From NCBI RefSeq assembly GCF_003611695.1, contig NZ_RAWE01000003.1, positions 1 through 64,000 of the forward strand: a DNA stretch of 64,000 bases, written 5' to 3'. The DNA is from Corallococcus carmarthensis (GTDB taxonomy: Bacteria; Myxococcota; Myxococcia; Myxococcales; Myxococcaceae). This document shows, piece after piece, positions 19,340-27,289 of the stretch. Every line of letters begins with the position of its first letter. Within the stretch, counting starts at the first letter, position 1. Both the position numbers and the translations under genes were made by a program. The notes under the pieces were generated by a model that was not told where the DNA came from, did no database searches, and saw only the letters and a list, made by a program, of their open reading frames with translations.

Positions 19340-20134
19340 TCACCCGCCCAGGAACGCTTCCAGCGCTTGGGCGAGCGCCTTGGGGTCGACGGCATGCGTC
19401 TGTCCCTCCAGCGTCCGGTGGCGTGCGTTGGGAATGGCCCGTGCCAGGGTCTGGATCGCCTCGCGCATCCAGCCCGGGCTCGCACCTCCTTCCATGACGA
19501 GCGTCGCCGCGCGGACGGCCGACACCTGCTCGAGACGCAAGGGACCGCGGGCCGTGATGAGCAGGTCGTAGCTCAGCGTGTGAGCGAGGTGCTCGAGGCC
19601 CGCCCACATCGGCGCCTTGCGCATCTGCGCGACGGCCGACGCGGGCATCTGCATCACCTTCGTGAAGTACAGCTCGACGGCCTCCGAACGCCGATTCCCC
19701 GCGGCTGCGTCGTCGAGCTGCTTCGCGAGGTCTTCAAACGCCCGGGCCCTGCCCTCATCGAGGATGACGGGAGGCTCATAGACGACCAGCTTCGGGATCG
19801 AAAGGCCTCGGGCCGCGGCATCAAGGGCCAGCAGGCCACCGGACGAATTGCCGAACACGGCGGCGGATCCGCCAGCGGCGGTGATGAGCGCAGCGAGGTC
19901 CTCCACTTCCCTTTCGAGCGCATGGGGCGGTGTGTCCTCGCTGTCCCCACGGCCGCGCCGGTCGTAGCTGAACACGGTGAATCGCTGGGCCAGCAGGGCC
20001 GCCAGCGGAGTTCCCGAGGCCGGCGCCGTGCGGTCACAGAACGCTCCGCCGACCAGGATGAGCGGTGGACCCTTGCCGGTGGTTTCGAACGCGATGGACG
20101 TCCCATCGGCGGACTTCACGGTGTTGATCTTCAT
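19340..20134 (-). CDS. alpha/beta-fold hydrolase
   Basis: 264 aa, cytoplasmic hydrolase of the alpha/beta fold. It opens with IAFETTGKGPPLILVGG, the oxyanion-loop strand. The YDRRGRGDS motif follows strand 4, the nucleophile is in VFGNSSGGLLAL near residue 95, and the final QTHAVDPKAL supplies the histidine. This pattern fits esterases/epoxide-hydrolase-like enzymes of unknown substrate. GAAGGAG lies about six bases before the ATG. The gene begins ten bases after the stop of the upstream sigma factor gene on the same strand, so the two are almost certainly co-transcribed and the hydrolase may serve the same response. Confidence 0.85.
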   Translation of the reverse strand: MKINTVKSADGTSIAFETTGKGPPLILVGGAFCDRTAPASGTPLAALLAQRFTVFSYDRRGRGDSEDTPPHALEREVEDLAALITAAGGSAAVFGNSSGGLLALDAAARGLSIPKLVVYEPPVILDEGRARAFEDLAKQLDDAAAGNRRSEAVELYFTKVMQMPASAVAQMRKAPMWAGLEHLAHTLSYDLLITARGPLRLEQVSAVRAATLVMEGGASPGWMREAIQTLARAIPNARHRTLEGQTHAVDPKALAQALEAFLGG

Positions 20135-20144
20135 GGCAACTCCT

Positions 20145-21086
20145 TCAGGGCAAGGCAGCAGGCGGGTAGCCGTGCGTGCGGAAGGGGACGTCGAGCTCGC
20201 GGCAGACCTCGGTCAGCAGCTCGGGCGCGTGGTAGTAGTTCCGCAGCCGCGCGATGTGGTCGCCGTCCAGTTCGACCCGCACGACGGCGTGCACTGCGTC
20301 TCCCGACCACCAGAGGAAGAGCGATTCACCGCGGTGCGCTCGGAGCTCGCAACGAGGCGGATCCACAAGCCCGTAGCCGCCCTCGGGACAGCCGAAGAGC
20401 GTTCCCTTGAACGAGCCGTCCCGGACCGCCTGGGCCCCGGACTCGATCTTGAAGCCCGGATACTCCAGGGTCGCCGTATCGAGGAGGAGCGCCGTGAGAC
20501 GATCGAGGTCCCGCGCGTTGAAGGCGTCACAGAAGGCGTTGAGGACGGCGGGCGCCACCGGAGCCGGTTCGGCCGGTTCCGGCGTCACCAGCTTCGCCCT
20601 CCCCCTGTGCAGGGCGGCCTTGATGGCTCCGGTGGTGGTGGAGAGCGCTTCGGCGGTCTCCTCGAGTGACAGCCCGAAGGCATCCTTGAGCACGACCGCG
20701 GCTCGCTCTTGTGGCGAGAGCTGGGAGAGCAGCGTTCCCGCGGCCTCACGCGTCGCACGAGGCTCGGCGCGCGTCGCCGGCTCCGGGACCTCGACGCCTT
20801 CGGGGATCGGGGCCTCTCGCGCCTGCCGCATCCGGTTGAGCCACAGGTTGCTCGCGACCCGGAAGAGCCACGCCCGCGGGCTGCGCGGTGGCTCCGCCAT
20901 GATGGCGAGGCTCGCGAACGCCCGGGCCATCGTCTCCTGGGCCATGTCCTCGGCATCCCAGGGGCTGCGCGTCAGCTGCCGGCAGTACCGGTAGAGGTCC
21001 GGGCGGAGTGGCTCGTAGGTATCAAGGAAGCGGCGCCAGGACGCCTTGACGGCTTCTCCCAGCGGACCTTGCGACTCAGTGCTCAT
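20145..21086 (-). CDS. ECF sigma factor with C-terminal SnoaL-like domain
   Basis: 313 aa RNA polymerase sigma-70 family factor. Region 2 is at about residues 25-95 (LTRSPWDAEDMAQETMARAF). Region 4 with its helix-turn-helix is near 130-175 (LSPQERAAVVLKDAFGLS, then LHRGRAKL). The last 120 residues form a SnoaL/NTF2-like domain (LNAFCDAFNARDLDRL). ECF factors with this extension replace the usual anti-sigma factor by their own C-terminal domain, which affects their activity. No anti-sigma gene is adjacent, which agrees. ATG at 21086 starts just before the conserved region. An in-frame start 78 bp upstream adds unsupported residues. It forms a two-gene unit with the hydrolase downstream. Confidence 0.88.
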   Translation of the reverse strand: MSTESQGPLGEAVKASWRRFLDTYEPLRPDLYRYCRQLTRSPWDAEDMAQETMARAFASLAIMAEPPRSPRAWLFRVASNLWLNRMRQAREAPIPEGVEVPEPATRAEPRATREAAGTLLSQLSPQERAAVVLKDAFGLSLEETAEALSTTTGAIKAALHRGRAKLVTPEPAEPAPVAPAVLNAFCDAFNARDLDRLTALLLDTATLEYPGFKIESGAQAVRDGSFKGTLFGCPEGGYGLVDPPRCELRAHRGESLFLWWSGDAVHAVVRVELDGDHIARLRNYYHAPELLTEVCRELDVPFRTHGYPPAALP

Positions 21087-21173
21087 GACGGAGAGACACG
21101 CGACAGGCGAAAAAGGATACGGGCACTGCGGAGGCCCCCGGACATGCTCCGGGAGCCTCGACACGTCAGCGCG

Positions 21174-23387
21174 TCAGGGGCACTTGCTCACCATCAGCTC
21201 GCCGCCATTGTTGGTGGCATTGATGCGGAAACTGAACACGTAGTTGCCGGCCTCCGGAATGGCGAGCGAGGACTCCTTGCCGGGGCCCGCGGCGAGCGAC
21301 ATGGGCTGCTCCGAGGCAATCACCACCGGGGCCGAGCCCGACACCGCCAGCTCCGTCGACCAGTCCGCGCTGGCGAACTTGAACGTATAGGCAGTGACCG
21401 CCGGCTCGTTGACCACCACCTGGTAGATGTTGTCGCCCTTGTAGGCGAACCGGCGGTTGGCGGGCGTCGCACCGAAGTTGTCCCCACCCACGTAGCTGCC
21501 TCGGATGAAGAGCTCCTTGCCGAGCGGGCCGAGTCCGTCGACCGTCGGAGCGTCGCAACGGGCCAGCGGTCCCTGACCGGAGAGCCCGCCTCCCGGGCCT
21601 GTCTGCGGGCCCTCGGCCGTCGGCGAAGCGATGTCGAAGAACCTGCCCTCGAAGGGCTTCAGCGCAATCGCATGGTGCCCTTCCGAGAGAGCCACATCGG
21701 TGCCCCCCAAGAGCGCGACGAGGGCTCCCCCGCTGCCAATGGCCGTCCCTGCCACGGTGATGACCGCGGGCGTCGCCTTCGCGTTCAACACATACAAGAC
21801 GTTGTCAGCGCCCTTGTCCTTGCGGTCGATGAAGACGTTGTCGTCCGCGTAGATGTGCGTCCGGCTGCCGTTCGCCAGCGCCGGATGGGCATCGCGCAGC
21901 GCCATCAGTGAAGCGACGTGGTGCCTCAGGTCCGCCTGCGCGGGCGAGAGCACCGTGGCGGGCGCCCCCACCGTGGTCGGGATCCCTTCCACGAGGGCGG
22001 AGGTCCGGGAGACATGGTCGTCGCAGACGCCCCGGACGGCGCAGGTCGCGTTGTCCTCCCGGGCCGCGAAGCCCGGCAGCTCCTGTCCGACCTCATCACC
22101 GTAGTAGAGGGTGATGGGGCCGCTGTACTCGGCCATGACGCTGAAGGCGGCCTTGTGCCGCGCCCACCAGGCGCTGTCCTGGGGCTCCGCCAGGGCCCCG
22201 CGCTGGAGGAGATCGCCGAAGCGGACCAGGTCGTGGTTGGTCAGCATCAAGTTCGGCATGGCGTGGGCCGGATACGCCAGCTGGTTCTGATACCCGGCCT
22301 GGAGGTTGCGAGCGGCGCGGTTCCCCGTGCCGGACTCCTCGACCGCCAGGGTCTGCACCAGGCTGGTGCGCATTGGGAAGTCGAACGCGGACAGCAGCGC
22401 GGGGCTCGCGGTGGTGCCATAGCCGTTGCTGGCGATGTCGTTCGGCCCGCTCCAGATCTCCGCCACCATGTACCCCAGCGGATGGACGATCTGGCCGGCT
22501 GCGTTCGTGTAGCTCACGTCCGCCGCGGCACTGGCGACAGCGGTCCGCAGGTCGTCCCAGTACTGCACCGGAACCTGGGCGGCCTGATCCAGGCGCCATC
22601 CGTCGACCTTGTACTCGGTGACCCAGTGCGTGGCGACCTCCTTGAAGAAGTCGAGGTCCGCCGGATAGACCGCCGCCCGCCCGGTGCCTCCCTGCTGCCC
22701 CGTGGTGGAGAGCTTGCGGCCCAGCGGCGAGGTGTAATCACTGGCATTGACCTTGTAGTGGCCGAACACGCCATCGAGGAAGACATACAGGCCCCGGGCA
22801 TGGGCGCCCTCCACCAGCTCCTTGAGCCTGGCGTTGGTGCCGAACTTCGGATCGACGTTGAAGTAGTCCGAGGCGAAGTAGCCCGTGGCATCGAGGCGGC
22901 TGGCCCAGTCGTCCTGGCCACTCACGGGCACGCTGGTGAAGATGGGGGTCAGCCAGAGGGCGTTGACGCCCGTCGCCTTGATGGCGTCGAGGCTGTTGAT
23001 GATGCCTTGCAAATCTCCCTTGTGATGGCTGGTGCCGTAACCGGTGTTGTAATCCGCGGTGCTGTCGGCATCGACGAAGGCCTCGACCATGACCTGGTAC
23101 AGGCGAAGGTTGCACTCGGGTTCGCCGTTGCCCTTGAAGCAGGCCAGGCGGCTGTCGGCCCGTGCCGCGGCGGCGCTGACAGTCGCGGTGTAGACAGCGC
23201 CCGCATCCGTCCCCGCGTCCACCCCTCCATCCTCCACGCCAGCGTCCACACCCGCATCCACGCCAGCGTCCTCACCCGCATCCGATGGCGGAGGCTGGGT
23301 CCCTCCATCGCTTCCACTGCTCTCGCCCTGGCAGGCGACCAGGGCACCCGCCATCGCGAGCGTGAGAATGGACTTCCGCCAATGCAT
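21174..23387 (-). CDS. alpha-amylase family (GH13) lipoprotein
   Basis: 737 aa surface or periplasmic lipoprotein likely to hydrolyse alpha-1,4-glucans. The signal peptide ends in a lipobox LVACQ, then an Asp/Ala/Gly repeat linker (residues about 30-60) lifts the enzyme from the membrane. Catalytic barrel signatures are YVFLDGVFGHY, VDGWRLDQA (nucleophile Asp), GYMVAEIWSG (acid Glu) and MLTNHDLVRF (third Asp), so the triad is complete. About 125 residues at the C-terminus (LGKELFIRGSYVGGDN, then VVVNEPAVTAYTFKF) look like a carbohydrate-binding or pullulanase-type beta domain. AGGAG stands eight bases before the ATG at 23387. It is transcribed alone. The downstream sigma factor gene begins 87 bp later. 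Confidence 0.93.
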   Translation of the reverse strand: MHWRKSILTLAMAGALVACQGESSGSDGGTQPPPSDAGEDAGVDAGVDAGVEDGGVDAGTDAGAVYTATVSAAAARADSRLACFKGNGEPECNLRLYQVMVEAFVDADSTADYNTGYGTSHHKGDLQGIINSLDAIKATGVNALWLTPIFTSVPVSGQDDWASRLDATGYFASDYFNVDPKFGTNARLKELVEGAHARGLYVFLDGVFGHYKVNASDYTSPLGRKLSTTGQQGGTGRAAVYPADLDFFKEVATHWVTEYKVDGWRLDQAAQVPVQYWDDLRTAVASAAADVSYTNAAGQIVHPLGYMVAEIWSGPNDIASNGYGTTASPALLSAFDFPMRTSLVQTLAVEESGTGNRAARNLQAGYQNQLAYPAHAMPNLMLTNHDLVRFGDLLQRGALAEPQDSAWWARHKAAFSVMAEYSGPITLYYGDEVGQELPGFAAREDNATCAVRGVCDDHVSRTSALVEGIPTTVGAPATVLSPAQADLRHHVASLMALRDAHPALANGSRTHIYADDNVFIDRKDKGADNVLYVLNAKATPAVITVAGTAIGSGGALVALLGGTDVALSEGHHAIALKPFEGRFFDIASPTAEGPQTGPGGGLSGQGPLARCDAPTVDGLGPLGKELFIRGSYVGGDNFGATPANRRFAYKGDNIYQVVVNEPAVTAYTFKFASADWSTELAVSGSAPVVIASEQPMSLAAGPGKESSLAIPEAGNYVFSFRINATNNGGELMVSKCP

Positions 23388-23490
23388 GACACGCGCTCCT
23401 CTGGGGCCGGCGCCCCATGAAAATCCATGGAGCAGCATACTGTCGGCATGGCGAGGTCCACCCCTCCTTCGGAACGCACGCCGCGAAAGC

Positions 23491-24300
23491 CTACGTGAGC
23501 ACCCTCGCCCAGACTCCGAAGGCCAGCTCCCCGATGTAGGTCGCACCCGCGTTCACGCGCTCCTCCGTGAGCCGCAGGTCGAGCGTGTCCACATCGAGCT
23601 CCGCCTCCGTCGCGACACCGTGTCTCACGATGCGGGGCACCATCGCGCGGACGATGGCTCCCGTGGGATGCGCCTGCGCCGGCGTCTGCACGACGGCCAC
23701 CGCCCGGACCTGTTCGACCGTGAGTCCCGCCTCCGTGAAGACCGACGCCAGATCGAAGCCCATGTGGATGTTCGCGCCCTCGCGCTCCACCGTGCGCCAG
23801 ATCCACTCACGCACCTTCGCGTGAAGCGGCAAGGGCGTGAGGCTCACCGGTCCCACCGTCGAGTCGTGCTCCTGGAAGACCATCAGCCCTCCGGGCTTCA
23901 CCGCCCTTGCGAGCCCCCGCACGGCCTCGACGGCGTTCGCCTGGTACATGAGCACCCGTCTTCCCACGACGGCGTCGAACAGGCCCTGCTCGTTCGGAAT
24001 CGCATGGAGGTCTCCCTCCACGAACGTGACGTTCGACAGGCCCTGTTCCCGAGCCCTCACGCGGGCCTGTTCAATCGCCCCGGAATCACGGTCCACGCCT
24101 ACGACCTGCCCCTGCGCTCCCACCAGGCTCGCGGCCATGAAGGTCACGTCGCCCCTTCCACAGCCGACATCGAGCACCCGCATTCCCGCCCGAAGTCCCG
24201 CATCCGCCAGCAAGCGTTCCGTCATCGTCGCCACATTGTCCATGCGACCGACCGTAGGCAGCCCGCGCCGTCCTCGGAAGGGCGCGGCTTCGGATGGCAT
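23491..24300 (-). CDS. SAM-dependent methyltransferase
   Basis: 269 aa class I methyltransferase. Motif I is VLDVGCGRGDVTFMA, the acidic motif II is QVVGVDRDSGAI, and motif post-I/III is VTFVEGDLHAIP. A motif IV-like VKPGGLMVFQEHD follows. Its overall form is that of UbiE/COQ5-type small-molecule methyltransferases, but the substrate is unknown. Start uncertain: ATG at 24300, or ATG at 24243 (beginning MDNVATMTERL), which would be closer to the family start. Neither has a strong ribosome site. It lies alone between the amylase and the divergent hydrolase pair. Confidence 0.87.
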   Translation of the reverse strand: MPSEAAPFRGRRGLPTVGRMDNVATMTERLLADAGLRAGMRVLDVGCGRGDVTFMAASLVGAQGQVVGVDRDSGAIEQARVRAREQGLSNVTFVEGDLHAIPNEQGLFDAVVGRRVLMYQANAVEAVRGLARAVKPGGLMVFQEHDSTVGPVSLTPLPLHAKVREWIWRTVEREGANIHMGFDLASVFTEAGLTVEQVRAVAVVQTPAQAHPTGAIVRAMVPRIVRHGVATEAELDVDTLDLRLTEERVNAGATYIGELAFGVWARVLT

Positions 24301-24504
24301 CGGCGGATCTTTCGATACGCGCTTTCGTGCGGGGGGCGCGACGGCGGGCTGAAGTGAGGCGCCCGCTTCGTACTGAGTTCCGCTACTCCGCGAGCCGCAT
24401 CAACGCGTCGAACAGGGAGTCCTCTACGTCCCGCCAGGCCGCGCTTCCGAAGCTTCAACGTGCCGATCGACTCGAAGGCCACCACGCCTCCTGACGTCAG
24501 GCGC

Positions 24505-25449
24505 TCATTTGCTTTCAACCCGTCCCTGCGGAGTCGGGCTCGCCATCAACTCCGCGCACGCCACGGACCAGGCGCGATCGTCGGGGTAGAACGCCGTGCG
24601 GAGGTACGCCCACGTGAGCCGCTGGACGGCTGCGACCCTCGCGGGGTTCTCGTCGGTCGTTTCCGTCACCAGAGACCCGGAGATTCCACCGAGCAGGTGC
24701 TCGGCTCCAAACAGCGTCAGGAGCGACTTGGGACCCGGGCTCAAGGTGTACGCGTCCGTGAACCATTCCGGACCGCGGACAGTCAACGGAGACTGGTCCC
24801 GATCGCCCGCGACGACGAGGGTCGGCGTGGTCATCTCGGCATAGACCTGATTCAAGTACGGAAAATGCTCACGCGCGAGCGGGCTCAGCGCGTCGCCCCC
24901 TCGGCCACCCGCGCAAAGCAACACGCCGACCTTGATCCGAGGATCGGACAGGTCGTCACCCAATCGGCCATCGGGCCCCCTCATTCTGGCGCCAAGCAGC
25001 ATCCCCGTCGTCTGAGCCCCGAACGAGTGCCCAACCGCGGCGATCCGGCTGCGATCGACGCGGCCCGTGAGTCCCGGAACGGACGCTTCGATGACGTCCA
25101 GGTGATCAAGCACGCGCGTGACATCTTCGATGCGGTGTTTCCAGATCGACGGAGTCCGCGGGTCGTCCGGTCCGAGGCCGAACGTCCTCGAATCGAGAAA
25201 GGTGGGCTGGACCACGACGAAGCCACGAGCCGCCCAGGAGTGTGCGAGGGGAAGATAGCCGTCCGACGATGACCCATAACCGTGCGCGAAGACGATGATT
25301 GGCAAATCGCTTCCCGTGACGGGCGCCGAGACCCGCACTTCCAGATCCGCGCCACGCCCCGCCGCCGGCAGAACGACAGGACTCACCGACACCACCGGCG
25401 CGGGCGCGCCGAAGGCTCCGTCTTCAGCTCGAGTGATTGGCTTGCTCAT
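24505..25449 (-). CDS. alpha/beta hydrolase (dienelactone/PAF-acetylhydrolase-like)
   Basis: 314 aa, no signal peptide. The IIVFAHGYGSSSDGYLPLA segment provides the oxyanion hole, and nucleophile elbow AVGHSFGAQT lies near residue 140. A GDRDQSPL segment probably holds the acid, and the FGAEHLLGGI near 265 holds the histidine. The best match is to chlorophyllase/PAF-acetylhydrolase-like esterases. The gene is divergent from an AraC-family regulator whose start lies 60 bp away, the classical arrangement for a regulator controlling its neighbour. Substrate unknown. Confidence 0.85.
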   Translation of the reverse strand: MSKPITRAEDGAFGAPAPVVSVSPVVLPAAGRGADLEVRVSAPVTGSDLPIIVFAHGYGSSSDGYLPLAHSWAARGFVVVQPTFLDSRTFGLGPDDPRTPSIWKHRIEDVTRVLDHLDVIEASVPGLTGRVDRSRIAAVGHSFGAQTTGMLLGARMRGPDGRLGDDLSDPRIKVGVLLCAGGRGGDALSPLAREHFPYLNQVYAEMTTPTLVVAGDRDQSPLTVRGPEWFTDAYTLSPGPKSLLTLFGAEHLLGGISGSLVTETTDENPARVAAVQRLTWAYLRTAFYPDDRAWSVACAELMASPTPQGRVESK

Positions 25450-25509
25450 AGGACCGCGCTCCCAATGTGTGACCTGGTCTTGGGATACCGCCTGCGCTAT
25501 GGACGATCC
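25450..25509. promoter_or_regulatory. shared divergent promoter region, hydrolase/AraC regulator
   Basis: Sixty bases separate the start codons of the hydrolase (minus) and the AraC-type regulator (plus), so both promoters and the likely operator lie here or overlap the gene ends. I cannot pick out a dependable -10/-35 pair. Confidence 0.45.
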
Positions 25510-26514
25510 ATGCGCAAAACTCCAAAACAGTTAGCTGAAAAGCCAACGCCGTTGGAGCTCCGCGATCCACGTGGAGACGCGGTCGCCGACGTGCTCGGCG
25601 CCTCGCTGATCCGGCACGCGCTCTACAATCCCATCGAGGCGCGCGCGCCGTGGGGGCTTCGCATTCCCCGCCGGAATCGCGCGAGCTTCTACCTTGTCGC
25701 GCACGGCGGCGCGCGGCTCGAGGTCGAGGGGGAGCGAGCACACGTCCTATCGCCTGGAGAGGTCGGGTTCGTCCCACACGGCACGGCCCACGCGCTGCGC
25801 GACTCGGCTGACAGCGAGCTGCTCCCGGTCTGCGACGGACCCTACTCTCCCAGCTGGGTACCCCGGCGCATCGGGGGGCGCGGCGCAGCCACCACGATTG
25901 TCGCGGGCTTCTTCGAACTGAGCGACGGACGCGGGCCGGTGCTCCTTCAGGGCGTGCCGCCGCTCGTCGTCTTGTCGGCGAGCGACCCTGCCTCGGGGCC
26001 ATGGATCTCCGCCGCGGTTCAATTCATTCTCGCCGAGAGCGCGGCGCCCCGGCCGGCGAGCAACATCGTGCTTCAGCGTCTTGCCGACGTGCTGTTCGTG
26101 CTCGCACTCCGCTCGACGGTGGGGGATGGCCCGTGTAAGCGCGGCGCAATCCCCGCCGTTGCCGACCCACGGATCTACGAGACGCTGAGCCTCATGCACG
26201 CCCGCGTCGCCGATCCCTGGACCGTCGACGTGCTCGCGCGACGCGTGGGCATGTCGCGCTCAGGGTTCGCGGCGCGCTTCACGGAGCTCGTGGGCGAGTC
26301 CCCGCTCCAGTACCTCGCGCGCTGGCGCATCGCGCGGGCCGCGGAGCTGCTTCGCGACACCACCGAGAAGGTGGAGACCATCGCGGGCCGCGTGGGGTAC
26401 GAGAGCGTTCCTGCGTTCAGCCGCGCGTTCAAACGGTGGCAGGGCACGGGCCCGGCGGCGTTCCGGCGCGGGCCCTTCGCACACACACTCGAGAAGCGCT
26501 CCGCGACGCGATGA
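25510..26514 (+). CDS. AraC-family transcriptional regulator
   Basis: 334 aa. The N-terminal half is a cupin ligand-binding domain (SFYLVAHGGARLEVEGE, then LSPGEVGFVPHGTAHAL). The C-terminal 100 residues have two helix-turn-helix units: the first around VDVLARRVGMSRSGFAARF, the second around IAGRVGYESVPAFSRAFKRW. This is the AraC/CuRV-type layout with cupin_6. The ATG at 25510 is preferred because upstream codons in this frame are antisense to the hydrolase gene. It probably regulates the divergent hydrolase, responding to an unknown small molecule. Its stop codon touches a duplicated fragment of the downstream methyltransferase gene. Confidence 0.92.
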   Translation: MRKTPKQLAEKPTPLELRDPRGDAVADVLGASLIRHALYNPIEARAPWGLRIPRRNRASFYLVAHGGARLEVEGERAHVLSPGEVGFVPHGTAHALRDSADSELLPVCDGPYSPSWVPRRIGGRGAATTIVAGFFELSDGRGPVLLQGVPPLVVLSASDPASGPWISAAVQFILAESAAPRPASNIVLQRLADVLFVLALRSTVGDGPCKRGAIPAVADPRIYETLSLMHARVADPWTVDVLARRVGMSRSGFAARFTELVGESPLQYLARWRIARAAELLRDTTEKVETIAGRVGYESVPAFSRAFKRWQGTGPAAFRRGPFAHTLEKRSATR

Positions 26515-26592
26515 GCGCGAGGTTGCGCGGAGACAGGCGTGGGGAGGAGCTCGACCTGGAAGCCCAGCTCCTCCAGGAGAATCGCGCGATCG
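26513..26592 (-). repeat. direct repeat copy A: fragment of the methyltransferase 3' end
   Basis: 80 bp that match 27320-27410 in the same orientation. Two identical blocks (30 bp and 34 bp) are separated by an 11-base gap in this copy, followed by a block with three mismatches. In copy B the sequence encodes the C-terminus of the METTL25-like methyltransferase. Here it is an untranslated fragment that begins at the AraC stop codon. It results from a duplication or insertion event that placed the small lipoprotein gene between the copies. Confidence 0.9.
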
Positions 26593-26617
26593 CGAGTGAC
26601 AGTCGCGGGCGCGCCGG

Positions 26618-27133
26618 CTACCTCGCGCAGGTGTACAGGTTGCTGCCGACGTTGATGCCACTCATGGCATACCCACCGGCCCCGCACACATGCATGGGAT
26701 AGGAGTCGGTGGTCGCGGGATTCCCGTCCACGTACTCGGAGACGACAGCCGTCCCCGGCGCCTGGCACGCCAGGTGGTTCTTGCTGGTGTTCATGCCGAC
26801 CATGACGCTGCCGTAGGGACAGGCATGCATTCCGTTGCGCGAAGTCCCCGTGTCGAGGTAGCGGGCGCCGCTCGTGGATGAAAGCTGGGCGCACTTGAAG
26901 ACGTTGTTGGTGACGTGCGCGCCAATCATGGCGTAGCCCACAGGACAACAATGCATGGTACTGCCATTGACGGTGCATTGCGTTCCCGCGTCATTGACCA
27001 CCCATCCCGTGAAGGAGAGCGACGACTTCGACAGCTCGACGTCGAACTCCTCCACGCTTTCGGGCGTGCCACCACAGCCGCCCAGCACGGTGATCGCCGC
27101 CAGCACCAGGACCGCCTCGAATGCGCTCTTCAT
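26618..27133 (-). CDS. small lipoprotein with threefold Met-His/Cys repeat
   Basis: 171 aa. A signal peptide with lipobox TVLGGC precedes a short linker. The rest holds three similar units of about 35 residues, each containing a core MH-x-C, then G-x-x-M-x-G, then N-x4-C (for example MHACPYGSVMVGMN and MHVCGAGGYAMSGIN). Paired cysteines suggest disulfide-stabilised small domains, and the clustered Met, His and Cys could bind a metal ion, but this is only inference. I do not recognise the family. GGAG is nine bases before the ATG at 27133. Upstream is an AT-rich spacer with a possible promoter. The gene is boxed in by the two copies of the 80-bp repeat. Confidence 0.8.
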   Translation of the reverse strand: MKSAFEAVLVLAAITVLGGCGGTPESVEEFDVELSKSSLSFTGWVVNDAGTQCTVNGSTMHCCPVGYAMIGAHVTNNVFKCAQLSSTSGARYLDTGTSRNGMHACPYGSVMVGMNTSKNHLACQAPGTAVVSEYVDGNPATTDSYPMHVCGAGGYAMSGINVGSNLYTCAR

Positions 27134-27289
27134 GATTTCATTCTCCGTTCGTCCGCCGTTGAGACCGTCGGCGGCTCTTGATGCGTTTCCCTGGACCGGT
27201 GGGCACCTGCCACACACAATTTCAGGCTTATCCGCATTATTACGGAGTTTGATTTTTCAAGCAAGACAATGCTCACAGCGGGAGTTATT
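27134..27289 (-). promoter_or_regulatory. AT-rich putative promoter region of the repeat lipoprotein
   Basis: On the minus strand, TTGCTT (near 27268) is followed after 16 bases by TAATAA (near 27240), a plausible sigma-70-type pair in an unusually AT-rich stretch. A small TTGA-AAAA-TCAA dyad overlaps the spacer. No experimental support. Confidence 0.35.

Noticed and set aside
21159-21176. Extra TGAC-N2-GTCA sites before the sigma factor gene
   Set aside because: One site matches 9 of 10 but the second only 7 of 10, and the spacing differs from the two good pairs.
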